A stretch of DNA of 23,006 nt from CAYZJD01 sp964478455. Lineage in GTDB: Bacteria > Acidobacteriota > Terriglobia > Bryobacterales > Bryobacteraceae. The stretch lies in the NCBI GenBank assembly GCA_964478455.1, contig CAYZJD010000020.1, positions 1 to 23,006 of the forward strand, in the 5' to 3' direction. The position numbers were made by a program, and so were the translations under genes. Shown in pieces: positions 1 to 7,550 of this stretch. Below the pieces are notes generated by a model. The model was not told the origin of the DNA and searched no databases. It saw only the letters and a list, made by a program, of their open reading frames with translations. Within the stretch, counting starts at the first letter, position 1. Each line of letters opens with the position of its first letter.

Positions 1-146
1 TCCCCGACTCCGTTCGGCTGGACTGCTCGGGAGCGGAGACCGTCATCCTCAACCACTGCACCTTCGTCATGATCGGAGGCGAGTCGCCGGAAGAGTTCCT
101 GCGGAAGATCGGCGTCGACATCGTGGAGAAGTCGGTAGGAGTCTGA
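1..146 (+). CDS. 3' end of a thioredoxin-reductase-like (YpdA-type) flavoprotein, partial
   Basis: This is the last ~48 codons of a gene that enters from the left edge; the frame has codons starting at position 3 and ends with TGA at 144-146. The visible tail contains the segment TVILNHCTFVMIGGESPEEF, followed by a short charged C-terminus. An 'FVMIG-x-x-P-x-x-F' segment after a hydrophobic strand resembles the C-terminal FAD-binding strand of YpdA/thioredoxin-reductase-like pyridine nucleotide-disulfide oxidoreductases, where the flavin ring is enclosed. No cofactor-binding or active-site motif lies inside the window, so the assignment rests on this tail alone. The gene converges on the minus-strand serine hydrolase with only 6 bases between the two stop codons. 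Another oxidoreductase of the same fold is possible. Confidence 0.5.
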   Translation, partial: PDSVRLDCSGAETVILNHCTFVMIGGESPEEFLRKIGVDIVEKSVGV

Positions 147-152
147 GCCGCC

Positions 153-1547
153 TTAGTTCAGCCGCCGTGCCCTCATCTCTTGCCCGTCCATGTCGAGCAG
201 GGCCGCCGTCACGTTGCCGGCCGCGTCCCGCTCGAACCGCATCGTGGTCGGCAAGTCCACGACGAAGAAGAGCGTCTCGGATTCAGCGCCCATCTCCAGC
301 TTCACTGGCTGCCCCTCCTGCTCGATGAACATCCGGCCGTCCGCATTCACGGAAATCCGGAGCGCCACGCCGGGCGCGATTTCGTAGCGGCCGGCGAGAG
401 GCTCGACCGCACGCGCCTCCAGCTTTACCGCTTTCCGTGGCATCGGGAGTTGGTACGGCGTCCCCCACAGCATTGCACTTGCTCGCTTGGTGATCACGGG
501 CATGAATGCGCCTTCGATATTGCCCAGCAGGATCAACACCACGCCGTCATCGGGATAACGGACAAAGTCGCAGACGAATCCGTTGACCCACCCTCCGTGG
601 CTGACCGTCTTGTGGCCAGCTACCTGGCTCACCAGCCATCCATAACCGTAGAATGCGTTCGGGTCGTTGAATGGCGGCGGGAAAACCGCCTTTGCGTGTG
701 CGGTGAACGCTCTGGCGAGCGTCGTCTTCTTCACCAGCTTCTCGGTGTAGAGCGCCCGGTCAAAGCGGAGCAGGTCGCCGGTGGTAGAGCGCAGACCACC
801 GGCGGAGAACGGTCCCATCATGTCTTCAAGGACAGCGCTCGCGAGCTTCCCCTCGCGCACCACGTACCCCGAGGCACGGCGCCCCACTCCGGCTCCACCG
901 CGATCCAGGGCCGTGTTTCTCATGCCGGCGGGCCTGAGGATTTTCCGCGCAATGTACTCCTCATACTTCCGGCCGGAGACCTTCTCAATCACGCGCCCGA
1001 GCAACATGTAGCCGGAGTTGCTGTAGGCGAAGCGGCTGCCGGGCTCGAACTGGAGGGAGGGATCCGGCAGGGTTGCAAGCGTCTTCTCGGCGCGCAGCGG
1101 GTCGTCGTACTCCTGGTAAGGGGCTGCCTTGGAGATGTCCGGCACGCCGGAGGCATGCGTCAGCAGGTGGTGCAGCGTAACGCGGCTCCACGCCGCCGGC
1201 GCTTCGGGCAAGTGCTTCGACAGCGGGTCTTCGAGCTTCAGCGCGCCCCGCTCTTCCAATTGGAGCACTGCCAGGGCTGTGAACGCCTTGGTGGTGGAGC
1301 CGATTCGGAACGCCGTCCCGGCGCGGTTGGGCACATGGCGCTCACGATCGGCCATGCCATACGACTTCCGGAGGAGCACCTTTCCGTCCTTGGCGACCAG
1401 CACGTTGCCGGAGAACCGTTCTAACTCAGACCAGGCGGTGATGTAGCGATCGACGTCGGCTATTCTAAGCCCGCCCGCTGCATCTCGGGCGGTCAGGGGA
1501 AGGAGCAGGCAGCCCGCTCCCGCAAGAAGACGAATGACAGAGTGCAT
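153..1547 (-). CDS. Exported serine hydrolase, beta-lactamase class C / PBP4* family
   Basis: This 464-residue protein has the catalytic signature of the PF00144 (beta-lactamase/esterase EstB/D-aminopeptidase) family. The nucleophile motif S-T-T-K lies at residues 84-87, the Y-S-N motif at 175-177 and an H-G-G triad at 317-319. The N-terminus has a hydrophobic stretch at about residues 4-20, consistent with a signal peptide, so it should act in the periplasm or outside the cell. The last ~90 residues after the catalytic domain are a small beta-rich extension of the kind often found in this family. The substrate cannot be read from sequence: the family includes D-stereospecific peptidases, esterases and true beta-lactamases. 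The ATG start has a GAAGG ribosome-binding sequence about 8 bases upstream. The gene stands alone, with a 150-base intergenic gap before the divergently transcribed monooxygenase gene. Confidence 0.9.
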   Translation of the reverse strand: MHSVIRLLAGAGCLLLPLTARDAAGGLRIADVDRYITAWSELERFSGNVLVAKDGKVLLRKSYGMADRERHVPNRAGTAFRIGSTTKAFTALAVLQLEERGALKLEDPLSKHLPEAPAAWSRVTLHHLLTHASGVPDISKAAPYQEYDDPLRAEKTLATLPDPSLQFEPGSRFAYSNSGYMLLGRVIEKVSGRKYEEYIARKILRPAGMRNTALDRGGAGVGRRASGYVVREGKLASAVLEDMMGPFSAGGLRSTTGDLLRFDRALYTEKLVKKTTLARAFTAHAKAVFPPPFNDPNAFYGYGWLVSQVAGHKTVSHGGWVNGFVCDFVRYPDDGVVLILLGNIEGAFMPVITKRASAMLWGTPYQLPMPRKAVKLEARAVEPLAGRYEIAPGVALRISVNADGRMFIEQEGQPVKLEMGAESETLFFVVDLPTTMRFERDAAGNVTAALLDMDGQEMRARRLN

Positions 1548-1671
1548 AAAGCATGCCTTCCGGCCGGCCGCTCATCCCGGGACCGGCATGTTCAAGCAAG
1601 AGATACGCTCCGCCGGCGTTCGATGTTCCTCAAGCGCGGCCGTAGCCGCCGCTGCTTCTTACTTTGAGACG

Positions 1672-1694
1672 GGGAACATGCGGACTGTCCCCAT
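1672..1694. repeat. 23-bp dispersed repeat, copy 1 (GGGAACATGCGG...GTCCCCAT)
   Basis: This 23-base stretch matches positions 15726-15748 at 21 of 23 bases, in the same orientation. It begins GGGAACATGCGG and ends GTCCCCAT, and the outer arms GGGGA and TCCCC form an imperfect inverted repeat. It sits in the 150-base intergenic region directly before the monooxygenase gene, overlapping the start of a TATAAT box. It resembles a small REP-type intergenic repeat, but only two copies are visible here. Confidence 0.6.
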
Positions 1695-1699
1695 ATAAT
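1694..1699 (+). promoter_or_regulatory. Perfect -10 hexamer TATAAT just upstream of a probable leaderless start
   Basis: TATAAT lies 7 bases before the preferred ATG at 1707 of the monooxygenase gene. No convincing -35 element is present at 16-18 bases upstream, where the repeat sits, and no strong Shine-Dalgarno sequence precedes the ATG. A -10 box placed this close to an ATG would give a transcript starting at or near the start codon. Confidence 0.4.
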
Positions 1700-1706
1700 G
1701 GTGGCC

Positions 1707-2012
1707 ATGCTGATCGTTCATGTTCACGCCCGCGTGAAGCCGGAATCCATCGAAGCGTTCAAGGAAGCCACGGTCGAGAACGCGCGCAACAGCGTGAGGG
1801 AGCCCGGCGTTGCCCGGTTTGACGTCATCCAGCAGGTGGATGACCCGGCGCACTTCATCCTGGTTGAGATCTACCGCACGCCGGAGGCGCCGGCTCAGCA
1901 CAAGGAGACCGCGCACTATCAGAAGTGGCGCGACGCGGTCGCGCCGATGATGGCGGAGCCGCGGACGAGCGTCAAGTTCGCGAACGTGTTTCCGCCGGAA
2001 GAAGGCTGGTAG
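1707..2012 (+). CDS. Antibiotic biosynthesis monooxygenase (ABM) family protein
   Basis: This small protein of about 101 residues belongs to the ABM/putative quinol monooxygenase family (PF03992), a dimeric ferredoxin-like alpha-beta barrel. It begins MLIVHVHARVKPESIEAF, a typical first strand and helix. It continues through a GVARFDVIQ strand, the 'HFILVEIYRT' strand and an 'HKETAHYQKW' helix, all characteristic of the family. An in-frame ATG at 1698 would add three residues (MVA). I prefer 1707 because homologous proteins usually open directly with the 'MLIVHV' strand, and 1698 falls inside the TATAAT box. The stop overlaps the ribosome-binding site of the next gene, so the pair is almost certainly co-transcribed. 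Members oxidise or bind small aromatic or quinone-like compounds; the substrate here is unknown. Confidence 0.85.
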   Translation: MLIVHVHARVKPESIEAFKEATVENARNSVREPGVARFDVIQQVDDPAHFILVEIYRTPEAPAQHKETAHYQKWRDAVAPMMAEPRTSVKFANVFPPEEGW

Positions 2013-2017
2013 GAGCG

Positions 2018-3172
2018 ATGCGGTTCGAATTCGCCACGGCGGCGCGCATCGTTTTCGGCGCGGGGGCCGTTCGCGAAGTCGCGCCGGCTGCAAGGGAAAT
2101 GGGCACCCGCGCCCTGTTCGTGAGCGGGGGCCCGCGGCAACTCGCGGCTCCGTCGCTGGCGGATCTGGGCGCCGCGGGGCTCGCCAGCGTTCCGTTCCCC
2201 GTGGATAAGGAACCCACCCTGGACCTCGTGCGGCGGGGTGCTCAACTCGCCCGCGAGGAGGGCTGCGACGCCGTCATCGGGTTCGGCGGCGGCAGCGCAA
2301 TCGATGCAGGCAAGGCCATCGCGGCGGTACTTGGGAACCCCGGCGATCTGCTCGATTACGTCGAGGTCATCGGCGCGGGCAAGCCGTTGCGCCTGCCGTC
2401 GGCTCCGTTCATCGCGGTCCCGACGACAGCGGGCACCGGCGCCGAGGTCACCCGGAACGCCGTCCTTGCCTCGCCGGAGCACAAGGTGAAAGTCAGTCTG
2501 CGGAGCCATTCGATGCTGGCGCGCCTGGCCGTTGTTGATCCGGAGTTGACGCTCGATTTGCCGCCCGAGGTCACCGCCGCCACTGGCCTCGATGCGCTCA
2601 CCCAACTCATCGAGCCGTACGTCTCGGCCCGGGCCAATCCGGTCACCGACGCGTTCTGCCTGGATGGAATGCGCCGGGTCGCCCGGTCGGTCGTTCGGGC
2701 CTTCACAGACGGCCATGATCGAGAAGCCCGTACGGACATGTCGCTTGCCAGCCTTTTCGGCGGTCTGGCACTCGCCAACGCGGGCCTCGGCGCGGTCCAC
2801 GGCTTCGCCGCTCCCATCGGCGGCATGTTCGAGGCTCCGCACGGCGCAGTCTGCGCGGCGCTGCTGCCCCACGCGATGGCGGTGAACCTTCGCGCCCTGC
2901 GCGTCCGGGCGCCAGGGAGCGGCGTGCTGTCACGTTACGAGACGGTTGCCTGCGTTCTCACCGGCGACGCTCGAGCGACCGCCGAGGACGGCATGGCGTG
3001 GGTCGCCGGTCTGTGCCGGAGGCTGTCGATCCCACCGCTGCGCGCGTACGGCGTTCGTGAGAGCGATGTCCCGGTGCTGGTAGAGAAGGCCGCGAGCGCA
3101 AGCAGCATGAAGGCCAATCCCATCCCGCTTGCGCCGGAGGAGATGGCCGATCTCATCACGCTGGCGTTGTGA
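2018..3172 (+). CDS. Iron-containing alcohol dehydrogenase / maleylacetate reductase-like protein
   Basis: This 384-residue protein is a group III (Fe-type) alcohol dehydrogenase, PF00465. It has a glycine-rich NAD(P)-binding segment GFGGGSAIDAGK (residues 88-99) and the family PTTAGTGAEVT motif (135-145). Aligned by spacing to FucO, the metal ligands are Asp192, His261 and His275. The second ligand position, normally His in DALTH, is Gln196 (DALTQ), and the usual relay His after the third ligand is Ala265. The substrate could therefore differ from simple alcohols, with maleylacetate-like compounds as one option. The ATG at 2018 has an AGGAG sequence at 2011-2015 that overlaps the monooxygenase stop codon. 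The same frame is open further upstream, but that part only shadows the monooxygenase gene. The pair suggests a small oxidative-reductive module for an aromatic or enol substrate. Confidence 0.87.
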   Translation: MRFEFATAARIVFGAGAVREVAPAAREMGTRALFVSGGPRQLAAPSLADLGAAGLASVPFPVDKEPTLDLVRRGAQLAREEGCDAVIGFGGGSAIDAGKAIAAVLGNPGDLLDYVEVIGAGKPLRLPSAPFIAVPTTAGTGAEVTRNAVLASPEHKVKVSLRSHSMLARLAVVDPELTLDLPPEVTAATGLDALTQLIEPYVSARANPVTDAFCLDGMRRVARSVVRAFTDGHDREARTDMSLASLFGGLALANAGLGAVHGFAAPIGGMFEAPHGAVCAALLPHAMAVNLRALRVRAPGSGVLSRYETVACVLTGDARATAEDGMAWVAGLCRRLSIPPLRAYGVRESDVPVLVEKAASASSMKANPIPLAPEEMADLITLAL

Positions 3173-3233
3173 GCTTTTCAGCCGGGTCTCGCCGCTGCTG
3201 CTGTGACGCAAAGCGCCGGAGGCACGGACGGGA

Positions 3234-4106
3234 TCAGTCGCTCAGCAGCCAGTTGACGGTGCAGAGCATTAGTGGAATAGCCCTGTCTGCACGGTCCTGA
3301 AAATCAGCCGCCGTGTACGGACAGGCCGGGTTTTGCAGCCCACCGGTGGACAAAGCTACTATGAACTCCGGCGCGAAGGCGAAGTACACCACCCGGCCGC
3401 GGCCCCCGGAATTGAGCAGAATCGCCGGAGTCGGCCGAATCCAGTCCACTTCTCCCGGGAACTGCACATAGCCCAGGCTGCGAGGGTATGATTCGGGGCG
3501 CTGCGTCAGGATGTTCGCCTCCGCTCCATACGGCAGTATGTCACCGGGCCATAGCGAGGAGGCCACCTCGGGGCAGCCGGTGGGGCCATCGAACTCAACG
3601 ATCCGAATATCCACTCCGGAGCCGATGTTGTAACTGCTGAAGACTTTTGTGACGGGATCGTTCCAGAGCTGGTGCAGGCCAAGAGTGTGTCCCTTCTGCT
3701 TCCTGAGAAGGTCAACCTCGCGAGGATCGAGATCCGTCGATTTGTAGCCGCTTCCGAACGTAGCCAGCAGGCGCCCGCCTCGAGTCACCCAATGGTGAAT
3801 AGCCCGGCTCTGCACTTCGGCCAGGCTAGCCGCGTTCGACAGGATCAGCAGCTTGAAGGGCGCGAGGCCCTCCGCCGTCACATCGCCGTCGCCAATCCCG
3901 GTGTAAGGGATGCCCGCCGTGTTCAGCGCATGTTCCCAGCCAGTCACGTACTGCTCGTACTCCATGCCGTCCAGGAGGTAAGGACACCCATTGTAGTGCC
4001 TTCTAAAGAACTCCCTGCTGTTATCCGAGCGGAGCAGCGCGACCTCCGGCTGGCTCCAAGCGGTGGCTGCAACCGCCAACAGACTCAAGAAACCCACCCG
4101 TCTCAT
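3234..4106 (-). CDS. Exported protein with a glutamine-amidotransferase-like (ThuA/trimerisation-like) fold
   Basis: The 290-residue product begins MRRVGFLSLLAVAATAWSQ, a clear signal peptide with a likely cut after AWS. It should be exported. The mature part contains a 'KLLILSNAASL' strand, the helix 'AIHHWVTRGGRLLATFGSGY' and later 'GRGRVVYFAFAPEF'. This order resembles the class I glutamine-amidotransferase-like domain found in ThuA and in the trimerisation domain of family-42 beta-galactosidases. There is no catalytic Cys in a nucleophile elbow that I can recognise. The start at 4106 is chosen for its GGAGG ribosome-binding site; a GTG at 4124 is in frame but lacks one. It lies 54 bases after the YaiO-like gene on the same strand, so it could be read from the glycan operon. 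Its function is unknown. Confidence 0.6.
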   Translation of the reverse strand: MRRVGFLSLLAVAATAWSQPEVALLRSDNSREFFRRHYNGCPYLLDGMEYEQYVTGWEHALNTAGIPYTGIGDGDVTAEGLAPFKLLILSNAASLAEVQSRAIHHWVTRGGRLLATFGSGYKSTDLDPREVDLLRKQKGHTLGLHQLWNDPVTKVFSSYNIGSGVDIRIVEFDGPTGCPEVASSLWPGDILPYGAEANILTQRPESYPRSLGYVQFPGEVDWIRPTPAILLNSGGRGRVVYFAFAPEFIVALSTGGLQNPACPYTAADFQDRADRAIPLMLCTVNWLLSD

Positions 4107-4160
4107 TGCTACCCTCCTTCTCACAAGACCGTCCCCACTTCTTCCTTGGGGGTAGGCCGG

Positions 4161-4982
4161 TCAGAACTCAAAGAACAGACCGCCAGAGCCTCCCGCCCGG
4201 CGGTAGTGGTTCAGCTTGTCCTGGTAGTCGAATCCGATGAGGAAGCCGGCGTGACGCGACAGCCACCTCCGGTAAAACATCGATGTCGAATAACTGGTGA
4301 GCCGGATCTCGCCGGGAGCAACCCCGATCGTACGGTATTGCTCGCGGCCTCCCCCGACGATGACGCCGAACCAGTACTTGCCCTCGGATCCGTACTGCAT
4401 TGCGAAGCTCCCGGCTCCCGTCCAGAGGTCGCCCGGCTGGTTCTCGTTCAGGTATCCGTTCCACTCCAGCACGAGTCCCTTGTAGTAATAGATGGCGCCG
4501 AGGTTGAAGATCTGGCCGCGTCCCGGCTCAACATAATCGAAGTTCGTGTATCCGACGCCGAGAACGAAGCTTCCCCCAGGCGGGAGCTTCCAGTGGCCTT
4601 TGATATCGTAGCGCCACTTCGGGAAGTAGATTGTGGCGATTCCCTTCTGCGGGGCATAGCTGATGCCCTGGGTCGTATAGAACCATTTCGACCAGTTCAG
4701 GTACGAGAACAGGGTGTAGTTCTGCTGTGTTCCCTGCGGGCGGGTCTGGGACTCGACGATGAAGGCTGGAACGAAGAACCGGCTGGCCCGGATCCACAAC
4801 TGCCCGCCGCCGCCACGCCAGGTACCGAAACCGCTGGTGACGTGGCTGCCGTAGCCGCTGAGTTCGAGGCGGACAGGCAGCAGGTCCGACGAGCCGAGGG
4901 CCGCCGCGCCCGGCGCGGGATCCAGCGCCAGGGACGGCGCCACGCCCACCGCTGCCAGCAGCACTGCCGTAAGCAGTCGCAT
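4161..4982 (-). CDS. YaiO-type outer-membrane beta-barrel protein
   Basis: The 273-residue product starts with a signal peptide (MRLLTAVLLAAVGVAPSLA) and continues as alternating-polarity strands rich in aromatic residues (for example FFVPAFIVES, GSFVLGVGYTNFDYV, AIYYYKGLVLEWNGYL). It ends in FFEF*, and a C-terminal aromatic residue is the usual outer-membrane assembly signal. The pattern and length fit the YaiO family. In E. coli, yaiO lies beside yaiP, a cellulose-synthase-like glycosyltransferase gene. The same pairing occurs here, since this is the last gene of a cluster containing such a transferase. It probably acts as an outer-membrane channel or modifier for a secreted polysaccharide. 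The ATG is preceded by AAAGGACGAG. The gap to the bactofilin-like gene upstream is 28 bases. Confidence 0.75.
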   Translation of the reverse strand: MRLLTAVLLAAVGVAPSLALDPAPGAAALGSSDLLPVRLELSGYGSHVTSGFGTWRGGGGQLWIRASRFFVPAFIVESQTRPQGTQQNYTLFSYLNWSKWFYTTQGISYAPQKGIATIYFPKWRYDIKGHWKLPPGGSFVLGVGYTNFDYVEPGRGQIFNLGAIYYYKGLVLEWNGYLNENQPGDLWTGAGSFAMQYGSEGKYWFGVIVGGGREQYRTIGVAPGEIRLTSYSTSMFYRRWLSRHAGFLIGFDYQDKLNHYRRAGGSGGLFFEF

Positions 4983-5010
4983 TCTCGTCCTTTCAGGTCC
5001 GGATCGCAGT

Positions 5011-6165
5011 CTACGCTTCCATCACGCCTCGGGATTTTCTCCACCGCTCGGCGGCGGCCGGTCTGACCACGACGACCCGCTCTCCGGAAGCCAGCTTTCC
5101 GCCGAGCACCACGTCACGCTCCACGGCCAGTTCCTTCGCCGAGTATGCCGCAACCATCCTCTGCTCACCCTGACCGCGGGTTCCCGCACTCAGAAGGAGC
5201 GATCCTCCCGCATGGATGATGCCCGAGAACCGGCAATTGCGGCCCAGGCAGACATCCTTGCCGGCCACAAGGTTGCCTGCACAAACCGAGGCCGGGCCGA
5301 TGAAAAGCGAACGGCCGGCCCTGAGGTCGCCAGCCAGGACGCTGCCGCCCGGCAGCCGGCAATCGCCTTTCACAACAAGTCTGGTCTTGATCCGAAGCGG
5401 ACCGGACGGCTCAAATCGGCCCCGATACAACCAGCAATCCGAACTCAATTGCGCCATCCGCTTTTGTTGCAGGCCCAGCCTGGCGAGCGCTTCGGACTGA
5501 TCCGGAGCGCTCTCCGGCGGGAGAATCTCGGGCAGGTCGCCGTCCGGTGATTGAGCCGGCGCGGCCACACCGCTGAAGCCGTCCGTGGTCACCTGCGGAG
5601 CGAAGACGGATGCCGCCTGTGCTCCCATTCCGAGGCGCACGGCTTTTCGCGAGGTGACGCGGGCCCCGATGCGGCAACCGGCCTTCAACTCCATGTCGCC
5701 CGTGCTGTCAACCCACCGGACCACCGAGACCTTCTCTTCCAGCGTGACGTCCTGATCCGCAGTCAGCGCCTGCAGTTGGGTGCCGCTGCCGACCCTCACA
5801 TTGCCCCTTGCATAGATCTCGCGGTTAAAGTGGCAATCGTTTTCGCAGGTGAAATCGCCCTCCGCGACCAGGACGTCGTCGCATTCCTCTCTCGCAGGGA
5901 AGGAGAGCGCGGGCGCGGCCCGCACGCGCTCCCGGCCCTTCAGGATCAGGCGTCCGGCGCCGTCGGCGGTACCGGGCAACCGGAGCCAGTCTTCCACCTT
6001 CTGCCGGAAGGAGCGGGCCAGACAGTCCTCCATGCGGATGTAGCCGAGGTCGATATCGGCGGACCGTTCGCCCTTCAGGCGCTTCCACTGCCTGTGAGCG
6101 AAGTAGAACTGCGCGTAGAGGAGCAGCCCAAAGGCGGCGGTGAAGATGAGGAAGCGCCAGGGCAT
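5011..6165 (-). CDS. Membrane-anchored bactofilin-like polymer-forming protein
   Basis: The 384-residue product has one N-terminal transmembrane helix (about residues 4-20, FLIFTAAFGLLLYAQFYFA) followed by a short positively charged linker. The C-terminal two thirds consist of short, repeating hydrophobic turns (for example NREIYARGNVRVGSGTQL, GPLRIKTRLVVKGDCRL, DVCLGRNCRFSGIIHAGGSL). These look like the rungs of a right-handed beta-helix as in bactofilins and polymer-forming cytoskeletal proteins (PF04519). Typical bactofilins are 120-200 residues with one helix, so this is a long, apparently two-segment version split by a proline-rich stretch near residues 200-225. A membrane anchor would let it scaffold the glycan synthase encoded next to it. 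The ATG has GGGGAGA upstream and follows the glycosyltransferase stop by 11 bases, so the two are co-transcribed. Bactofilin identity is a fold-level inference. Confidence 0.6.
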   Translation of the reverse strand: MPWRFLIFTAAFGLLLYAQFYFAHRQWKRLKGERSADIDLGYIRMEDCLARSFRQKVEDWLRLPGTADGAGRLILKGRERVRAAPALSFPAREECDDVLVAEGDFTCENDCHFNREIYARGNVRVGSGTQLQALTADQDVTLEEKVSVVRWVDSTGDMELKAGCRIGARVTSRKAVRLGMGAQAASVFAPQVTTDGFSGVAAPAQSPDGDLPEILPPESAPDQSEALARLGLQQKRMAQLSSDCWLYRGRFEPSGPLRIKTRLVVKGDCRLPGGSVLAGDLRAGRSLFIGPASVCAGNLVAGKDVCLGRNCRFSGIIHAGGSLLLSAGTRGQGEQRMVAAYSAKELAVERDVVLGGKLASGERVVVVRPAAAERWRKSRGVMEA

Positions 6166-6176
6166 CAGGTTCTCCC

Positions 6177-7550
6177 CTATGGGGTGTTATAGGTGTAGAG
6201 GCCGTTGGGACCCTGACTAAAGGGACCCTTGGAGCCACCGTTCCCGTTGCCATTGCCATTCCCGTTCCCGTTGCGGAAGTGGTTCCCGTTGCCGTTCTCG
6301 CGATAGCGCTTGGTTTTCTGCCACCGCGGCCCGCGCGAACCGAAGATCTTGCCGAAGTAATAGCGCGCCAGCGCGCGCGTGATGGCGGCGGTGCTGGCGA
6401 AGAAGTTGAACAGATTCAGCGGGATCAGGAGAACGCTCCGGGCTTTTCCATCCAGCAGGGCTGCCGTGCCGAGCTCGAAGAAGGTGGCCTGATTACCGAA
6501 GATCTGATAGCCGGCGAACGCCAGCGCGACTGAGAGGGTCGCCGCCACGTGCTTCTCGGGACTGAAGAAGAGAAACAGCGAGGCCAGCCATCCCATCACC
6601 AGAATCGGAGCGGTCCAGTAGCATGCCAGCACGAAGGAGGCATCCAGTTTCTCGGCCAAGGAGAGGAACTTCGAGCGGAGGACCGAGGTCCAAAGGCGGT
6701 GCAGGCAATCCGTGTGGCCAATGGCCCAGCGGGCGATCTGCCGTCTGCGGACCTCCCATGATTCGGGCACCTCTTCGTAACATTCGGCCCGGTTGACGTA
6801 GGCCACTTTCCAGCCGCGCGCAATGAGGCGAAACGTCAGATCGGTGTCTTCCGTGAGTGACTTTGGATCCCAGCCTCCAACCGCCTTCAAAGCGGAGGCC
6901 CGGACGCCGCCCACAGTGCCACCGAATTGCGGAGCCAGTCCGAGGTTATAGCGAGCCTGTTGCCCGATCTGATACCCGGCGGCACGCTCCAGTCCGAGGA
7001 GCGCGGCGAGCAGCGTGGTCCCCGTATTGTGAGGCACCACGCGACCCATCACCGCGCCCACCTGCGGGTCGCAGAACGGCGCTACCAGTTGCTTCACCAT
7101 CGACGGGCCGGGGACGTAGTCGGCGTCAAACATCAGCAGGATCTCTCCCGATGCCTGGTTGGTCGCCAGTTGTAAAGCCGCTCCCTTGCCGCCCTTGCCG
7201 TTGCTGCGGTGAATTGCCTTGACGATGCGGTACTTGGCGGCGTACTCGTCGATGATCTCCCCGGTACGGTCCTGCGAGCGGTCGTTAATTGCCAAAATCT
7301 CCAGGCGGTCCCAATCGTAGTCGCACTCAACGAGAGCTTGCAGGACGTCGGCGGCCACGGCTTCCTCGTTGTGCATCGGGACCAGCACGCTCGTTCTGGG
7401 CATGACAAAGCCAGTGAGTTCCATCATGTCGCGCGGCTTGCGCAATGCCAGCCGGCTGAAGGCGAAGATGTAGTGCCGCAGCCCGTATAGCGCGAGAACG
7501 ATGACCGTGATGGCCAGCAGGACTTTCGCGATGAGGATCAGGATCGTCAT
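6177..7550 (-). CDS. Processive family-2 glycosyltransferase (cellulose-synthase-like)
   Basis: The 457-residue product has an N-terminal membrane helix (residues 3-22) and then a GT-A catalytic domain. It shows SVLVPMHNEE near residue 54, Asp90 in 'LAINDRSQD', the metal-binding D-A-D at 142-144, T-E-D at 233-235 and Q-I-A-R-W at 271-275. D, DxD, TED and QxxRW together define processive enzymes such as cellulose, hyaluronan and poly-N-acetylglucosamine synthases. At least two C-terminal membrane segments follow, around 305-330 and 375-395. The last 40 residues are an Asn-Gly repeat tail. The ATG at 7550 overlaps the stop of the upstream gene in ATGA; a longer frame to 7829 would run inside that gene and is not credible. 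The sugar polymer cannot be predicted from sequence. Confidence 0.9.
   Translation of the reverse strand: MTILILIAKVLLAITVIVLALYGLRHYIFAFSRLALRKPRDMMELTGFVMPRTSVLVPMHNEEAVAADVLQALVECDYDWDRLEILAINDRSQDRTGEIIDEYAAKYRIVKAIHRSNGKGGKGAALQLATNQASGEILLMFDADYVPGPSMVKQLVAPFCDPQVGAVMGRVVPHNTGTTLLAALLGLERAAGYQIGQQARYNLGLAPQFGGTVGGVRASALKAVGGWDPKSLTEDTDLTFRLIARGWKVAYVNRAECYEEVPESWEVRRRQIARWAIGHTDCLHRLWTSVLRSKFLSLAEKLDASFVLACYWTAPILVMGWLASLFLFFSPEKHVAATLSVALAFAGYQIFGNQATFFELGTAALLDGKARSVLLIPLNLFNFFASTAAITRALARYYFGKIFGSRGPRWQKTKRYRENGNGNHFRNGNGNGNGNGNGGSKGPFSQGPNGLYTYNTP
6239..6300. repeat. Degenerate hexanucleotide tandem repeat encoding Asn-Gly
   Basis: About ten near-copies of the hexamer GTTCCC/GTTGCC (minus strand GGGAAC/GGCAAC) run across this stretch, interrupted once by three codons for His-Phe-Arg. 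On the minus strand it encodes the alternating Asn-Gly tail of the glycosyltransferase. Short tandem repeats of this type can change length by slippage; a six-base unit keeps the frame. Confidence 0.75.
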
